Positions 50,553 through 59,089 of a DNA stretch of 64,000 nucleotides are shown piece by piece. The stretch comes from Craterilacuibacter sinensis. GTDB taxonomy: Bacteria; Pseudomonadota; Gammaproteobacteria; Burkholderiales; Chromobacteriaceae. The notes beneath the pieces are model-generated. The model searched no databases and had not been told where the DNA came from. It was given only the letters and a program-made list of their open reading frames with translations. The stretch is taken from NCBI RefSeq assembly GCF_009831765.1, contig NZ_WSSB01000005.1, positions 186,001 through 250,000 of the forward strand, read 5' to 3'. Positions within the stretch are counted from its first letter, which is position 1. Each line of letters begins with the position of its first letter. Position numbers and translations under genes: made by a program.

Positions 50553-52310
50553 ATGCTTTTTCTCGACAATACGCCTCCTTTTCTGTTTTTCACCGGCAAG
50601 GGCGGCGTGGGTAAAACCTCGATCGCCTGCGCAAGCGCCGTCCGTCTGGCGCGTAGCGGTCAGCGCGTATTGCTGGTCAGCACCGACCCTGCATCCAATG
50701 TCGGCCAAGTCTTCGGCCAGAGCATAGGTAATACGATCTGCCCGATTGCAGCGGTAGCTGGCTTGTCTGCATTGGAAATCGACCCGCAGGCCGCCGCGCA
50801 GGCTTACCGCGACCGTATTGTCGGCCCGGTGAGGGGCGTGCTGCCCGAGGCGGTGGTGAAAGGGATAGAAGAACAGCTCTCCGGTGCCTGTACCACCGAA
50901 ATTGCCGCCTTTGACGAGTTCACCGCGCTGCTGACCGACGCCAGGCTTATCGCGGCTTACGACCATATCGTGTTCGATACCGCGCCGACCGGCCACACCA
51001 TCCGCCTGTTGCAGTTGCCGGGCGCCTGGTCGGGTTTTCTTGATGCCAACCCGGATGGCGCATCTTGCCTGGGGCCGCTCTCCGGCCTGGAAAAGCAGCG
51101 CACGCAATACCATGCCGCCGTCGCTGCGCTTTCCGATCCTGACAAGACCCGGCTGGTGCTGGTCGCGCGCGCGCAAGCATCGACGCTGCGCGAAGTCGCG
51201 CGCACTCACGAAGAGCTGGCGGCCATCGGCCTTAAGCGCCAGTTTCTGGTCATCAACGGCATGTTCCCGGCGGATGAGGCCGGCGAGGATGCGCTGGCCC
51301 AGGCTATCGTGCGCCGCGAAACGGCGGCACTGGCCGCCATGCCGCAGGCCCTGGCCGGCTTGTCGCAAGACAGGCTTGAGCTCAAGCCCTTTAATCTGGT
51401 CGGTCTGGCTGCGCTGGAGGCCTTGCTGCTGGAGGCGCCGGCCGCGACTGCCGTAGCCGAGGCCGCTGCGCTGCCCGCCGGCATCTCCTCGCTCGCGCAG
51501 CTGGTCGACGGCATTGCCGCTACCGGCCATGGTCTGGTGATGGTGATGGGCAAGGGCGGCGTCGGCAAAACCACCATCGCTGCGGCGGTGGCCGTTGAGT
51601 TGGCACATCGCGGCCTGCCGGTGCACCTGACGACTTCCGACCCTGCTGCTCATCTGGGCGAGACGCTATCTGGCAGCGTAGCTGAGCTGACCGTCAGCCG
51701 TATCGATCCGGCCGCCGAGACCGCGCGCTATCGCCGCGAAGTCTTGCAGAGCAAGGGCAAGGATCTGGATGAGGCAGGGCGTGCCTTGCTGGAAGAAGAC
51801 CTGCGGTCGCCGTGCACCGAAGAGATCGCGGTATTTCAGGCGTTCTCGCGCGTGATCCGTGAAGCCGGCCAGCGTTTCGTGGTGATGGATACCGCGCCGA
51901 CCGGCCACACCTTGCTATTGCTGGATGCTACCGGTGCCTACCACCGCGAAATGGTACGCCAGATGGGCGACAAGGGTCTTCACTTCACCACGCCGATGAT
52001 GCAGCTGCAAGATCCGGCACGCACCAAGGTGCTGATTGCGACGCTGGCCGAAACCACGCCGGTGCTGGAAGCCGCCGCCTTGCAGGCCGATCTTGAACGC
52101 GCCGGCATTACGCCATGGGCGTGGGTCATTAACCAGAGCATCGCGGCGGCGGGCAGTACTGCGCCTTTGCTGGCAAAGCGTGCGCAAAATGAAGCGCGCG
52201 AAATCGATGCGGTGCTCACCCGCCACGCCACTCGCGTGGCACTGTTGCCGCTTCTGGCACAAGAACCGGTTGGCGCCGATGCGCTGGCCGCACTCGCTCA
52301 GGCAAACTGA
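50553..52310 (+). CDS. arsA: Arsenical pump ATPase ArsA
   Basis: 585 residues with two homologous halves. P-loops GKGGVGKTS (residues 15-22) and GKGGVGKTT (about 331-339); both halves have DTAPTGHT. The three metalloid-site cysteines are in SGACTTEI, GASCLGPL and RSPCTEEI. It energises arsenite export. Its usual partner is ArsB, but here the adjacent exporter is of the ACR3 type. Confidence 0.95.
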   Translation: MLFLDNTPPFLFFTGKGGVGKTSIACASAVRLARSGQRVLLVSTDPASNVGQVFGQSIGNTICPIAAVAGLSALEIDPQAAAQAYRDRIVGPVRGVLPEAVVKGIEEQLSGACTTEIAAFDEFTALLTDARLIAAYDHIVFDTAPTGHTIRLLQLPGAWSGFLDANPDGASCLGPLSGLEKQRTQYHAAVAALSDPDKTRLVLVARAQASTLREVARTHEELAAIGLKRQFLVINGMFPADEAGEDALAQAIVRRETAALAAMPQALAGLSQDRLELKPFNLVGLAALEALLLEAPAATAVAEAAALPAGISSLAQLVDGIAATGHGLVMVMGKGGVGKTTIAAAVAVELAHRGLPVHLTTSDPAAHLGETLSGSVAELTVSRIDPAAETARYRREVLQSKGKDLDEAGRALLEEDLRSPCTEEIAVFQAFSRVIREAGQRFVVMDTAPTGHTLLLLDATGAYHREMVRQMGDKGLHFTTPMMQLQDPARTKVLIATLAETTPVLEAAALQADLERAGITPWAWVINQSIAAAGSTAPLLAKRAQNEAREIDAVLTRHATRVALLPLLAQEPVGADALAALAQAN

Positions 52311-52321
52311 GTGGATGGGCT

Positions 52322-52381
52322 CCGTGCCATGCACGGGGCAGTGATTGATAAACGCCCGGGGGCACGGTGTCGCCGGGCGTT
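52322..52381 (+). other. Two hairpins between arsA and arsP
   Basis: CCGTGC-cat-GCACGG (52322-52336), then a 9-bp stem AACGCCCGG/CCGGGCGTT (52351-52381). No T run follows, so they may tune mRNA stability between the cytoplasmic and membrane genes. Confidence 0.55.
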
Positions 52382-52396
52382 AAAGAAAGATTAAGC

Positions 52397-53437
52397 ATGT
52401 TTTCGTTTTCCATGGCGTCGCTGCAGTCTGCCGCGGCTATGTTCGTGTTTCTGGCATTGGAGCTGTCCTTGCTGTTCATCGTGATCAGCTTTGCCGTTGC
52501 CCTTATCCAGCACAAGCTGCCAGCCGGCAAGGTGCAGTCGCTGCTCAGCAGCAAAAAAGGTAGTGGCTATCTGACTGCCGCTGCGATCGGCTCGGTTACG
52601 CCGTTTTGCAGTTGCTCGACCATTCCGATGCTGAATGGCCTGCTGCGCGCCGGTGCTGGTTTTGGCCCGACCATGACTTTTTTGTTTGTGTCGCCACTGC
52701 TCAACCCTATCGTGGTCGGGCTGCTGTGGCTGACCTTTGGCTGGAAGGTGACCCTGGTCTATATGGTGGCGACGCTGCTGATTTCGCTGCTGGCCGGCGT
52801 GCTGCTCGAGCGCCTGAATTTCGGGCGCTACGTGAAGCAGACCGCACCGAAGTCGGGTGCGTGCTGTACCGCCAAACCGGTTGAGCCCAAGACCGCTTGC
52901 TGCGTGCCTAAACAGGTCGAGCCTAAGGCTTCCTGCTGCACACCCACGCCGGTCGAACCCAAGACCGCCTGCTGTACACCCAAGCCGGCACAAGCAGCCC
53001 GGCCGTCCAAGGAGACGATGCCCTGGCTGCAACTGTGGCGCGATGCACTCGGCCAATTCCGCGCGGTGTTCCCTTACCTGATGCTGGGGGTGGCCATCGG
53101 TGCTTTCACCTACGGCTTCATCCCTTCCGAGTGGATCGCCGCGCATACTGGTAGCGACAACCCGTTGGCCGTCCCGCTGGCGGCCGTTGTGGGCATTCCG
53201 CTTTACCTGCGCGCCGAGACGCTGATTCCGATGGCGTCGATGTTTGCGCTCAAGGGCATGGGGCTGGGCGCGCTGATGGCGCTGATTATCGGTGGCGCCG
53301 GCGCCAGCCTGACCGAACTGATCCTGCTCAAGTCCCTGTTTCGCAAGCAGATCCTGATCGCCTTTTTAGTAGTGATCATCGGCACCGCCATCTCTGCGGG
53401 TTATCTGTTTAGTGCGCTGACACCGTGGCTAGCCTGA
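52397..53437 (+). CDS. arsP: ArsP-type permease with cysteine-rich tandem repeat loop
   Basis: 346 residues, DUF318/ArsP permease, about eight transmembrane helices. The motif SVTPFCSCSTIP (residues 66-77) is the family signature. Known ArsP proteins export trivalent methylated or aromatic arsenicals. The large loop between the two helical halves (about 150-210) holds four 12-residue repeats, each starting ACC/SCC, with Cys pairs at 156-157, 168-169, 180-181 and 192-193. It is predicted cytoplasmic and could bind arsenic(III). ATG at 52397; the frame opens earlier, but this is the first start after the hairpins. Confidence 0.87.
   Translation: MFSFSMASLQSAAAMFVFLALELSLLFIVISFAVALIQHKLPAGKVQSLLSSKKGSGYLTAAAIGSVTPFCSCSTIPMLNGLLRAGAGFGPTMTFLFVSPLLNPIVVGLLWLTFGWKVTLVYMVATLLISLLAGVLLERLNFGRYVKQTAPKSGACCTAKPVEPKTACCVPKQVEPKASCCTPTPVEPKTACCTPKPAQAARPSKETMPWLQLWRDALGQFRAVFPYLMLGVAIGAFTYGFIPSEWIAAHTGSDNPLAVPLAAVVGIPLYLRAETLIPMASMFALKGMGLGALMALIIGGAGASLTELILLKSLFRKQILIAFLVVIIGTAISAGYLFSALTPWLA
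52859..53002 (+). repeat. 36-bp coding tandem repeat, four copies, in arsP
   Basis: Four units of 36 bp (52859-52894, 52895-52930, 52931-52966, 52967-53002). Each codes for [A/S]CC followed by a Pro/Lys segment; three end in VEPK plus one residue and the fourth in a diverged PAQAAR. The copies differ at many synonymous positions while keeping the Cys-Cys pair. Confidence 0.9.
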
Positions 53438-53470
53438 ACCATCAATCCTTAAGTCCGCCAAGAGTCCACT

Positions 53471-54529
53471 ATGAGCCTGCCAAAGCAACGCCTTTCCTTT
53501 CTTGACCGCTATCTGACGCTATGGATCTTCGCTGCCATGGCGCTGGGCATTTTGCTGGGTACGGTGATTCCCGGTTTTCCGGACTGGCTGAACAGCCTGT
53601 CGTCCGGTTCGACCAATATCCCGATTGCGATCGGCCTGATCGTGATGATGTATCCGCCCCTGGCCAGGGTGCACTATGAAGACTTGCCGCGCGTATTTGC
53701 CGACAGGAAAATGCTGGCGCTGTCGCTGATCCAGAACTGGATTATCGGGCCCGCCCTGATGTTTGCGCTGGCGGTGATTTTCCTGCGTGACCAGCCCGAA
53801 TATATGACCGGAGTTATTCTGATTGGCCTTGCGCGCTGTATTGCCATGGTGCTGGTGTGGAACCAGCTGGCGCGTGGCGACAACCAGTATGTCGCCGGCC
53901 TCGTTGCATTCAATTCGGTGTTCCAGATTCTGTTTTTCAGCGTGTTTGCCTGGTTCTACCTTACCGTATTGCCGCCGCTATTCGGGCTGGCCGGCAGTGT
54001 GATCGATGTCGGCTTTGTCACCATCGCCCAGGCGGTGCTGGTCTATCTGGGCATTCCTTTTGTAAGCGGGTTCCTTACCCGCAAGCTGCTGATCAAGGCA
54101 CGCGGCAGTGTGTGGTATGAAACTCGCTTTTTGCCCAAGATCAGCCCGCTGACGCTCGTTGCTTTGCTGTTTACCATTGCCGCCATGTTCAGCCTCAAGG
54201 GTGCGGATGTACTGCGCCTGCCGCTGGATGCGCTGCGTATTGCGTTGCCGCTGGTGATCTACTTTGTTCTGATGTTCTTTATCAGCTATGCCATGGGCCA
54301 CCGCGCGGGGGAGGATTACCCCAAAACCACCGCGATGAGCTTTACCGCGGCCAGCAATAATTTCGAGCTGGCGATCGCTGTGGCGATTGCCGCCTTCGGG
54401 CTGGCATCCCCCATTGCCTTTGCCGCCGTGATCGGGCCACTGGTCGAGGTGCCGGTGCTGATTTTGCTGGTCAATGTCGCGCTATGGATAGGACGGCGCT
54501 ATTTCGTCGGACGCGGTGCACCGCTGTAG
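53471..54529 (+). CDS. arsB: Arsenite efflux transporter ACR3 family
   Basis: 352 residues with ten predicted transmembrane helices. [20 protein letters not shown] followed by GTVIPGF is the ACR3 opening, and the essential cysteine is in [20 protein letters not shown]. The C-terminal [20 protein letters not shown] is characteristic. Exports arsenite. Thirty-three bases after arsP. Named arsB by common usage, although it is unrelated to the E. coli ArsB family. Confidence 0.94.
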   Translation: MSLPKQRLSFLDRYLTLWIFAAMALGILLGTVIPGFPDWLNSLSSGSTNIPIAIGLIVMMYPPLARVHYEDLPRVFADRKMLALSLIQNWIIGPALMFALAVIFLRDQPEYMTGVILIGLARCIAMVLVWNQLARGDNQYVAGLVAFNSVFQILFFSVFAWFYLTVLPPLFGLAGSVIDVGFVTIAQAVLVYLGIPFVSGFLTRKLLIKARGSVWYETRFLPKISPLTLVALLFTIAAMFSLKGADVLRLPLDALRIALPLVIYFVLMFFISYAMGHRAGEDYPKTTAMSFTAASNNFELAIAVAIAAFGLASPIAFAAVIGPLVEVPVLILLVNVALWIGRRYFVGRGAPL

Positions 54530-54668
54530 CGGCGATAGCCTGAATGTGGGGTTCTTGTGGTAGCAGGCGGATGCCTGTAGCGTTTCGCGCGGTCAAATTT
54601 TTTCATGGTCTACACCGTATAGTTGATATGCGTAGCTAAACGTGTGGCAAACCGGATCGCGCAAAGGT

Positions 54669-54709
54669 AAACGGGGACGTTCAATATATTGGACGCTCCC
54701 GTTTTTTTG
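54669..54709 (+). terminator. Rho-independent terminator of the ars operon
   Basis: Long stem: AAACGGG pairs with CCCGTTT and inside it CGTTCAATA with TATTGGACG, followed by a T run. Confidence 0.88.
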
Positions 54710-54828
54710 CATCTGCCGCGCGGGAGAAAATCAGTCTGCAATCAAGGTGATTGGCCGTGTGGTTTAAGCCTGCCTAAGGTACTGTTTTTATTGTGCTGTT
54801 GATTAAAATGCACAGGGTAAAAAAACGC

Positions 54829-54856
54829 TTGCCATGACATGTGATATTGCTAAAAT
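54829..54856 (+). promoter_or_regulatory. Sigma70 promoter of speA
   Basis: TTGCCA, 16-base spacer, TAAAAT. Start site expected near 54863, giving a leader of about 120 bases before the speA ATG. Confidence 0.6.
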
Positions 54857-54982
54857 CCGCGTCCGTTCAAGCCTTATGGCATGAATACGCAGCTCCGACA
54901 TCCCTGGCCCACATCAAGCGAGTCCCGCCCGAAAGCCGCGCACTAAGGAGTGATTCAATCTTGCATTGCAAAGGGCAACACC

Positions 54983-56857
54983 ATGGCGTGGACAGTCGCA
55001 GATAGCCGGAGCCTGTACGGTATCCGGCATTGGGGGGATGGATATTTCGATATTGCCGACAACGGTTGTGTCAGCGTGCGGCCGAATGCCGCGCTTGGCG
55101 AAGATATCGATCTGATGGCGCTATTGCAGCGCCTGTATGGCAAGAATCTGGATCTGCCGCTGCTGATCCGCTTTCCCGACATCCTGCAAAACCGTGTGAC
55201 GCGCCTGTGCCGTGCTTTTGACGATGCCATCGCACAGGCCGGCTACGGCAACCGCTATACCGCCATCTATCCGATCAAGGTCAACCAGCAGGAGGCGGTG
55301 ATCAAGAGCATCATCGCCACGCCCGATGTTTCCATCGGCCTTGAGGCCGGCTCCAAGCCCGAGCTGATGGCGGTGCTGGCGCTGTCGCCCATCGGCGGCA
55401 CCATTGTGTGCAACGGCTACAAGGACCGCGAGTTTATCCGGCTGGCGCTGATCGGCCAGAAGCTGGGTCACGAGGTGTTTATCGTGATCGAGAAGGAGAT
55501 CGAGGTCGATCTGGTGATCGAGGAGGCCGCGCGACTGGGGGTGCGGCCGTGGCTGGGCATGCGCGTGCGCCTGTCTTCGCTGGCCTCGGGCAAGTGGGCG
55601 GACACCGGTGGCGACAAGGCCAAGTTCGGCCTGTCGGCGGCGCAGCTGATTTCGGCGGCCGACAAGCTGGCGGCAGCCGGCATGGCCGACTGCGTGCGCC
55701 TGATGCACTTTCATATGGGCTCGCAGATCGCGCATCTGGAAGACTACCGCAAGGGCTTTGGCGAGGCGATCCGCTACTATGGCGAGCTGCGTGCGCTGGG
55801 TCTGCCTATCGATCATGTTGATGTCGGCGGCGGGCTGGGGGTCGATTACGACGGCACCCATTCGCGCAACGAAAGCTCGATCAACTACGATATTGACGAG
55901 TACGCACAGGCAATTGTCGGCCTGCTCACCGAGTTCTGCGCCGACAATGATTTGCCGCAACCGCGCATTTTTTCCGAGTCCGGCCGCGCAATGACCGCGC
56001 ACCACGCGGTGCTGGTGATGAATGTCACCGATGTCGAGCGCCTGCCGGATGCCGTGCCGGCTGTGGCCGATGTCGCCGCGCTGGCGCTGCCCATCCGCAA
56101 GCTGCTGGAGCTGACGCAACTGGCCGATGCGGAGATGGTCACCGAAACCTATTATCGCGCCAGCCATCTGGTGTCGGATGTGGCCGAGCTGTATACCGCA
56201 GGCCGGCTGTCGCTGAAGGAAAAGGCGCTGGCCGAAACCATACACGCTGCCTTGTGCCGCCGCCTGCAGCGCCAGCTCAGTGCCGGCCAGCGCAGCCAGC
56301 GTCAGGCTTACGACGATCTGACCGAGCGCCTGGCCGACAAGTATTTCTGCAACTTTTCGGTATTCCAGAGCCTGCCCGACACCTGGGCTATCGATCAGGT
56401 GCTGCCCTTGATGCCAATCCATCGTCTGGATGAGGAGCCGACGCGGCGCGCGGTGCTGCAGGACCTGACCTGCGACTCCGACGGCAAGGTCAAGCAGTAT
56501 GTGGACGGGCAGAGCATAGAGACCAGCATGGCGGTGCACGAGGTCAAGGCCGGCGAGGAGTACCTGATCGGCGTGTTCCTGGTTGGCGCTTATCAGGAGA
56601 TTCTGGGCGATATGCACAATCTGTTTGGCGACACCGACTCGGTCAATGTCTATCAGTACGCCGGCGGGATGCTGGAATGTACCGGGGTGGAGGAGCACGA
56701 CACCATCGAAGACATGCTGCGCTATGTGCACCTGTCGCCGGAAGAGCTGTTAGAGCGTTACCGTCACAAGATGTCGGTGCTGGATATCAGCGAGCGCGGC
56801 AGTTATCTGGCCGAGTTTGCGCGCTGCCTCAAGCAGTCTTCGTATCTGTCGCTGTAG
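54983..56857 (+). CDS. speA: Biosynthetic arginine decarboxylase SpeA
   Basis: 624 residues. PLP-dependent, alanine-racemase-fold (group IV) decarboxylase converting arginine to agmatine. The PLP lysine is in [44 protein letters not shown] and [15 protein letters not shown] are characteristic. Start [20 protein letters not shown] matches the family; GTG at 54950 is possible but overlaps an AAGGAG. Provides the substrate for the two agmatine deiminases downstream. Confidence 0.96.
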   Translation: MAWTVADSRSLYGIRHWGDGYFDIADNGCVSVRPNAALGEDIDLMALLQRLYGKNLDLPLLIRFPDILQNRVTRLCRAFDDAIAQAGYGNRYTAIYPIKVNQQEAVIKSIIATPDVSIGLEAGSKPELMAVLALSPIGGTIVCNGYKDREFIRLALIGQKLGHEVFIVIEKEIEVDLVIEEAARLGVRPWLGMRVRLSSLASGKWADTGGDKAKFGLSAAQLISAADKLAAAGMADCVRLMHFHMGSQIAHLEDYRKGFGEAIRYYGELRALGLPIDHVDVGGGLGVDYDGTHSRNESSINYDIDEYAQAIVGLLTEFCADNDLPQPRIFSESGRAMTAHHAVLVMNVTDVERLPDAVPAVADVAALALPIRKLLELTQLADAEMVTETYYRASHLVSDVAELYTAGRLSLKEKALAETIHAALCRRLQRQLSAGQRSQRQAYDDLTERLADKYFCNFSVFQSLPDTWAIDQVLPLMPIHRLDEEPTRRAVLQDLTCDSDGKVKQYVDGQSIETSMAVHEVKAGEEYLIGVFLVGAYQEILGDMHNLFGDTDSVNVYQYAGGMLECTGVEEHDTIEDMLRYVHLSPEELLERYRHKMSVLDISERGSYLAEFARCLKQSSYLSL

Positions 56858-56884
56858 CCGTGTGTTGTCGGTTGTGATGTAAAC

Positions 56885-56913
56885 AGCGGGAAGGTCACCC
56901 TTCCCGCTTTTTT
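56885..56913 (+). terminator. Terminator after speA
   Basis: AGCGGGAAGG-TCAC-CCTTCCCGCT stem and T6. It sits between convergent speA and the Tat-type agmatine deiminase gene. Confidence 0.9.
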
Positions 56914-56922
56914 GTGCCGGCG

Positions 56923-58038
56923 TCAGGCCGGCTGCTGTTGTGTGGTGCAGTGTATACCGCCGCCACCGGCGGCGATGGCATCGATATCCAGCTGGATTAC
57001 ATCGCGGCCGGGAAATAGCTCACGCAGGGTGTCGCGGGCATTGTTGTCGGCCGTGATATCGCCAAACTGTGGTGCGATGACGGCACCGTTGCAGACATAA
57101 AAATTGATATAACCGGCGGCAAACTCGCTGTTGTCAAAACGCGGGCGGATGCTGTTGGGGCCTTGCATCTCGACCACGCGCAGCTTGCGGCCTTGGGCAT
57201 TGGTCGCGGCGCGCAGGATTTTCAAGTGTGCGCGGGTGACGGCGTAATCGAACGAGTCGGGATCCATTTCCAGCCCGGCCACCACGACGCCGGGGCCGGC
57301 GAAGCGGGCGTAAAAGTCGGTATGGCCATCGGTGATATCGCGCCCGGCGATGCCGGGCAGCCAGATAATCTTGCGGATGCCCAGCAGCCGTTTCAGTTCG
57401 GCCTCGCAATCGGCCTTGCTGACTCCGGGGTTGCGGTTGCGGTTGAGTACGCAGCTCTCGGTCATGATGGCCGTGCCCTCGCCATCCACCTCGATGCCGC
57501 CGCCTTCCAGTACCAGCTTGCTGTGCAATACAGGCGTACCCGCTTGGGCACAGACAAATTCGGCGACTTCTGCGTCCTGGGCATAGGCCTGTTTATTGCC
57601 CCAGCCATTGAAATTGAAGTCGACACCGGCCAGTTTTCCCTGCCGGTTTTTGACAAATACCGGCCCTGTGTCGCGTATCCACAAGTCGTCAAGCGGCTGG
57701 CTTAGCAGCTCGACTTTTGGGTTCAGCAGCTGCCGGGCGATAGCCAGTTCGCTCTGGCGCACCAGCATCTTGACCGGCTCGTAACGGACGATGGTGTTGG
57801 CGATCAGCGCCAGCGCGTCGCGGCAAGGAGAGAGCAATTGCGGCCCCCAGATGGCATCCGATGCACCAAACGCCATCCACGTGGCACGATGCGGGGCGCT
57901 CTCGTCGGGCATGCGCCAGCTGTCTGTGCTGTCAGTCTCTCCGCCAGCCCCGCCCAGGCAGCCGCTGGCCAGCGGGGTGAGTGCCAGGGCGCCGCCGATA
58001 CGCAGGCCGCGTTGCAAAAATTCTCGTCGCTTGAGCAT
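56923..58038 (-). CDS. Agmatine deiminase paralogue with Tat signal (exported)
   Basis: 371 residues, peptidyl-arginine/agmatine deiminase family. N-terminus MLKRREFLQRGLRIGGALAL has the Tat twin-arginine motif, followed by LASGC, a weak lipobox, then a Gly/Ser/Asp linker. The catalytic core is intact: DLWIRDTGP, EGGGIEVDG, DGHTDFYARF and the nucleophile GGGGIHCTTQQQP. So it probably hydrolyses agmatine (or a related guanidine) outside the cytoplasm. Last gene of aguA-aguB-(19-aa ORF)-this gene. Start at 58038 is supported by the Tat signal; the longer frame to 58101 has no conservation argument. Confidence 0.85.
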   Translation of the reverse strand: MLKRREFLQRGLRIGGALALTPLASGCLGGAGGETDSTDSWRMPDESAPHRATWMAFGASDAIWGPQLLSPCRDALALIANTIVRYEPVKMLVRQSELAIARQLLNPKVELLSQPLDDLWIRDTGPVFVKNRQGKLAGVDFNFNGWGNKQAYAQDAEVAEFVCAQAGTPVLHSKLVLEGGGIEVDGEGTAIMTESCVLNRNRNPGVSKADCEAELKRLLGIRKIIWLPGIAGRDITDGHTDFYARFAGPGVVVAGLEMDPDSFDYAVTRAHLKILRAATNAQGRKLRVVEMQGPNSIRPRFDNSEFAAGYINFYVCNGAVIAPQFGDITADNNARDTLRELFPGRDVIQLDIDAIAAGGGGIHCTTQQQPA

Positions 58039-58093
58039 GCTTTGCTTTCTTTTCAGGTAGTGGGATGGGGGGCGGTTCAGCCTTTTTTGAACG

Positions 58094-58153
58094 TCAGCCA
58101 AGTACGGCCTTCGATGCCAGCGCCAGCATGCCCAGTGCGAGTTGTTTATTCAT
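58094..58153 (-). CDS. Small ORF (19 aa) between aguB and the Tat-type deiminase
   Basis: Encodes MNKQLALGMLALASKAVLG. An excellent AAGGAG, overlapping the aguB stop codon, lies six bases upstream of its ATG. The peptide looks like a truncated signal peptide: positively charged start, hydrophobic centre, ending at TGA. It could be a coupling leader or the remnant of a deleted periplasmic protein gene. Confidence 0.45.
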   Translation of the reverse strand: MNKQLALGMLALASKAVLG

Positions 58154-58163
58154 GGCTATCTCC

Positions 58164-59078
58164 TTAACGGTAACAAGATGCCACGCCATCGCTGGTGAGC
58201 AAGGTGCGGTACATTTCGGGGCGGCGATCGCGGAAGAAGCCCCATGACTGGCGCTCGGCGCGGATGGCATCCAGATCGAAGCTGGCCAGCAGAATGGTCT
58301 CTTCGCTGCGCCCGGCCTCGGCCAGCTTGGCGCCGGTATGGTCGGCAATAAAACTGGAACCGTAAAAGGTACTGCTCAAACCCTGTTGCTGCGGATTGCC
58401 ATTGCCGATGCCGCTTTCGGTTCCGATACGGTTGGCTGCCACTACCGGCAGCATATTGGCGGCGGCGTGGCCTTGCATGGTGCGCTGCCAGTGACCGGCA
58501 GAATCGTAGTCGGCACTGAAGGGTTCGGAGCCGATGATGGTGGGGAAGCACAGGATTTCCGCCCCCATCAGCGCCATGCTGCGTGCCGTTTCCGGATACC
58601 ACTGGTCCCAGCAGATGCCGATTCCAAGCTTGCCGAAACGGGTGTCCCACACCTTGAAGCCGGTGTCGCCGGGGGTGAAGTAGAATTTTTCGGTGTAGCC
58701 GGGGCCATCCGGGATATGGGTCTTGCGGTAAACGCCCAGAATGCTGCCGTCGGCGTCGGCCACTGCGACCGAATTGAAGGCTGCGTTGCCGGCCCGTTCG
58801 AAAAAGCCTATCGGCAAAACGACCCCCAGCTCGCCTGCCAGCGCGGCAAAACGGGCGATATGCGGGTTGCCCGCAAACGGCTCGGCCAGTGCCAGATGGC
58901 TGGCATTCTGGTCGATACAGAAATAGGGCAGCATGAAAAGTTCGGGCAGGAGGATAAGCTGCGCGCCTTGTGCCGCAGCTGCGCGTACCAGGCGTTCGGC
59001 TGTGGCCATATTGTCTTCTTGTGTCCAGCTGCCGGAGGCCATCTGGATGGCGGCAACGGTGATGATTCTTGAGGGCAT
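58164..59078 (-). CDS. aguB: N-carbamoylputrescine amidase AguB
   Basis: 304 residues, carbon-nitrogen hydrolase (nitrilase) superfamily. Catalytic triad Glu in LLPELFMLPY, Lys in YRKTHIPDGPGY, Cys in GICWDQWYPE. TEKFYFTPGDTGFKVWDT is typical of AguB. Hydrolyses N-carbamoylputrescine to putrescine, ammonia and CO2. Eleven bases after aguA. Confidence 0.95.
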   Translation of the reverse strand: MPSRIITVAAIQMASGSWTQEDNMATAERLVRAAAAQGAQLILLPELFMLPYFCIDQNASHLALAEPFAGNPHIARFAALAGELGVVLPIGFFERAGNAAFNSVAVADADGSILGVYRKTHIPDGPGYTEKFYFTPGDTGFKVWDTRFGKLGIGICWDQWYPETARSMALMGAEILCFPTIIGSEPFSADYDSAGHWQRTMQGHAAANMLPVVAANRIGTESGIGNGNPQQQGLSSTFYGSSFIADHTGAKLAEAGRSEETILLASFDLDAIRAERQSWGFFRDRRPEMYRTLLTSDGVASCYR

Positions 59079-59089
59079 CGCTGTTTTCC

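Larger units (their letters stand above)
54530..54982. other. Intergenic region between the ars operon and speA
   Basis: About 450 bases. It contains the ars terminator, a sigma70-like promoter for speA and a leader of about 120 bases with an AAGGAG at 54945-54950. No gene is recognised. Confidence 0.6.

Noticed and set aside
54950-54982. speA start at GTG 54950
   Set aside because: The GTG overlaps the AAGGAG itself, and the family begins at the ATG at 54983, which has its own AAGGG.
55121-56731. Long open frame antisense to speA (536 codons)
   Set aside because: Low-complexity His/Gln/Arg/Leu-rich translation without any domain; it is the mirror of the high-GC speA coding bias.
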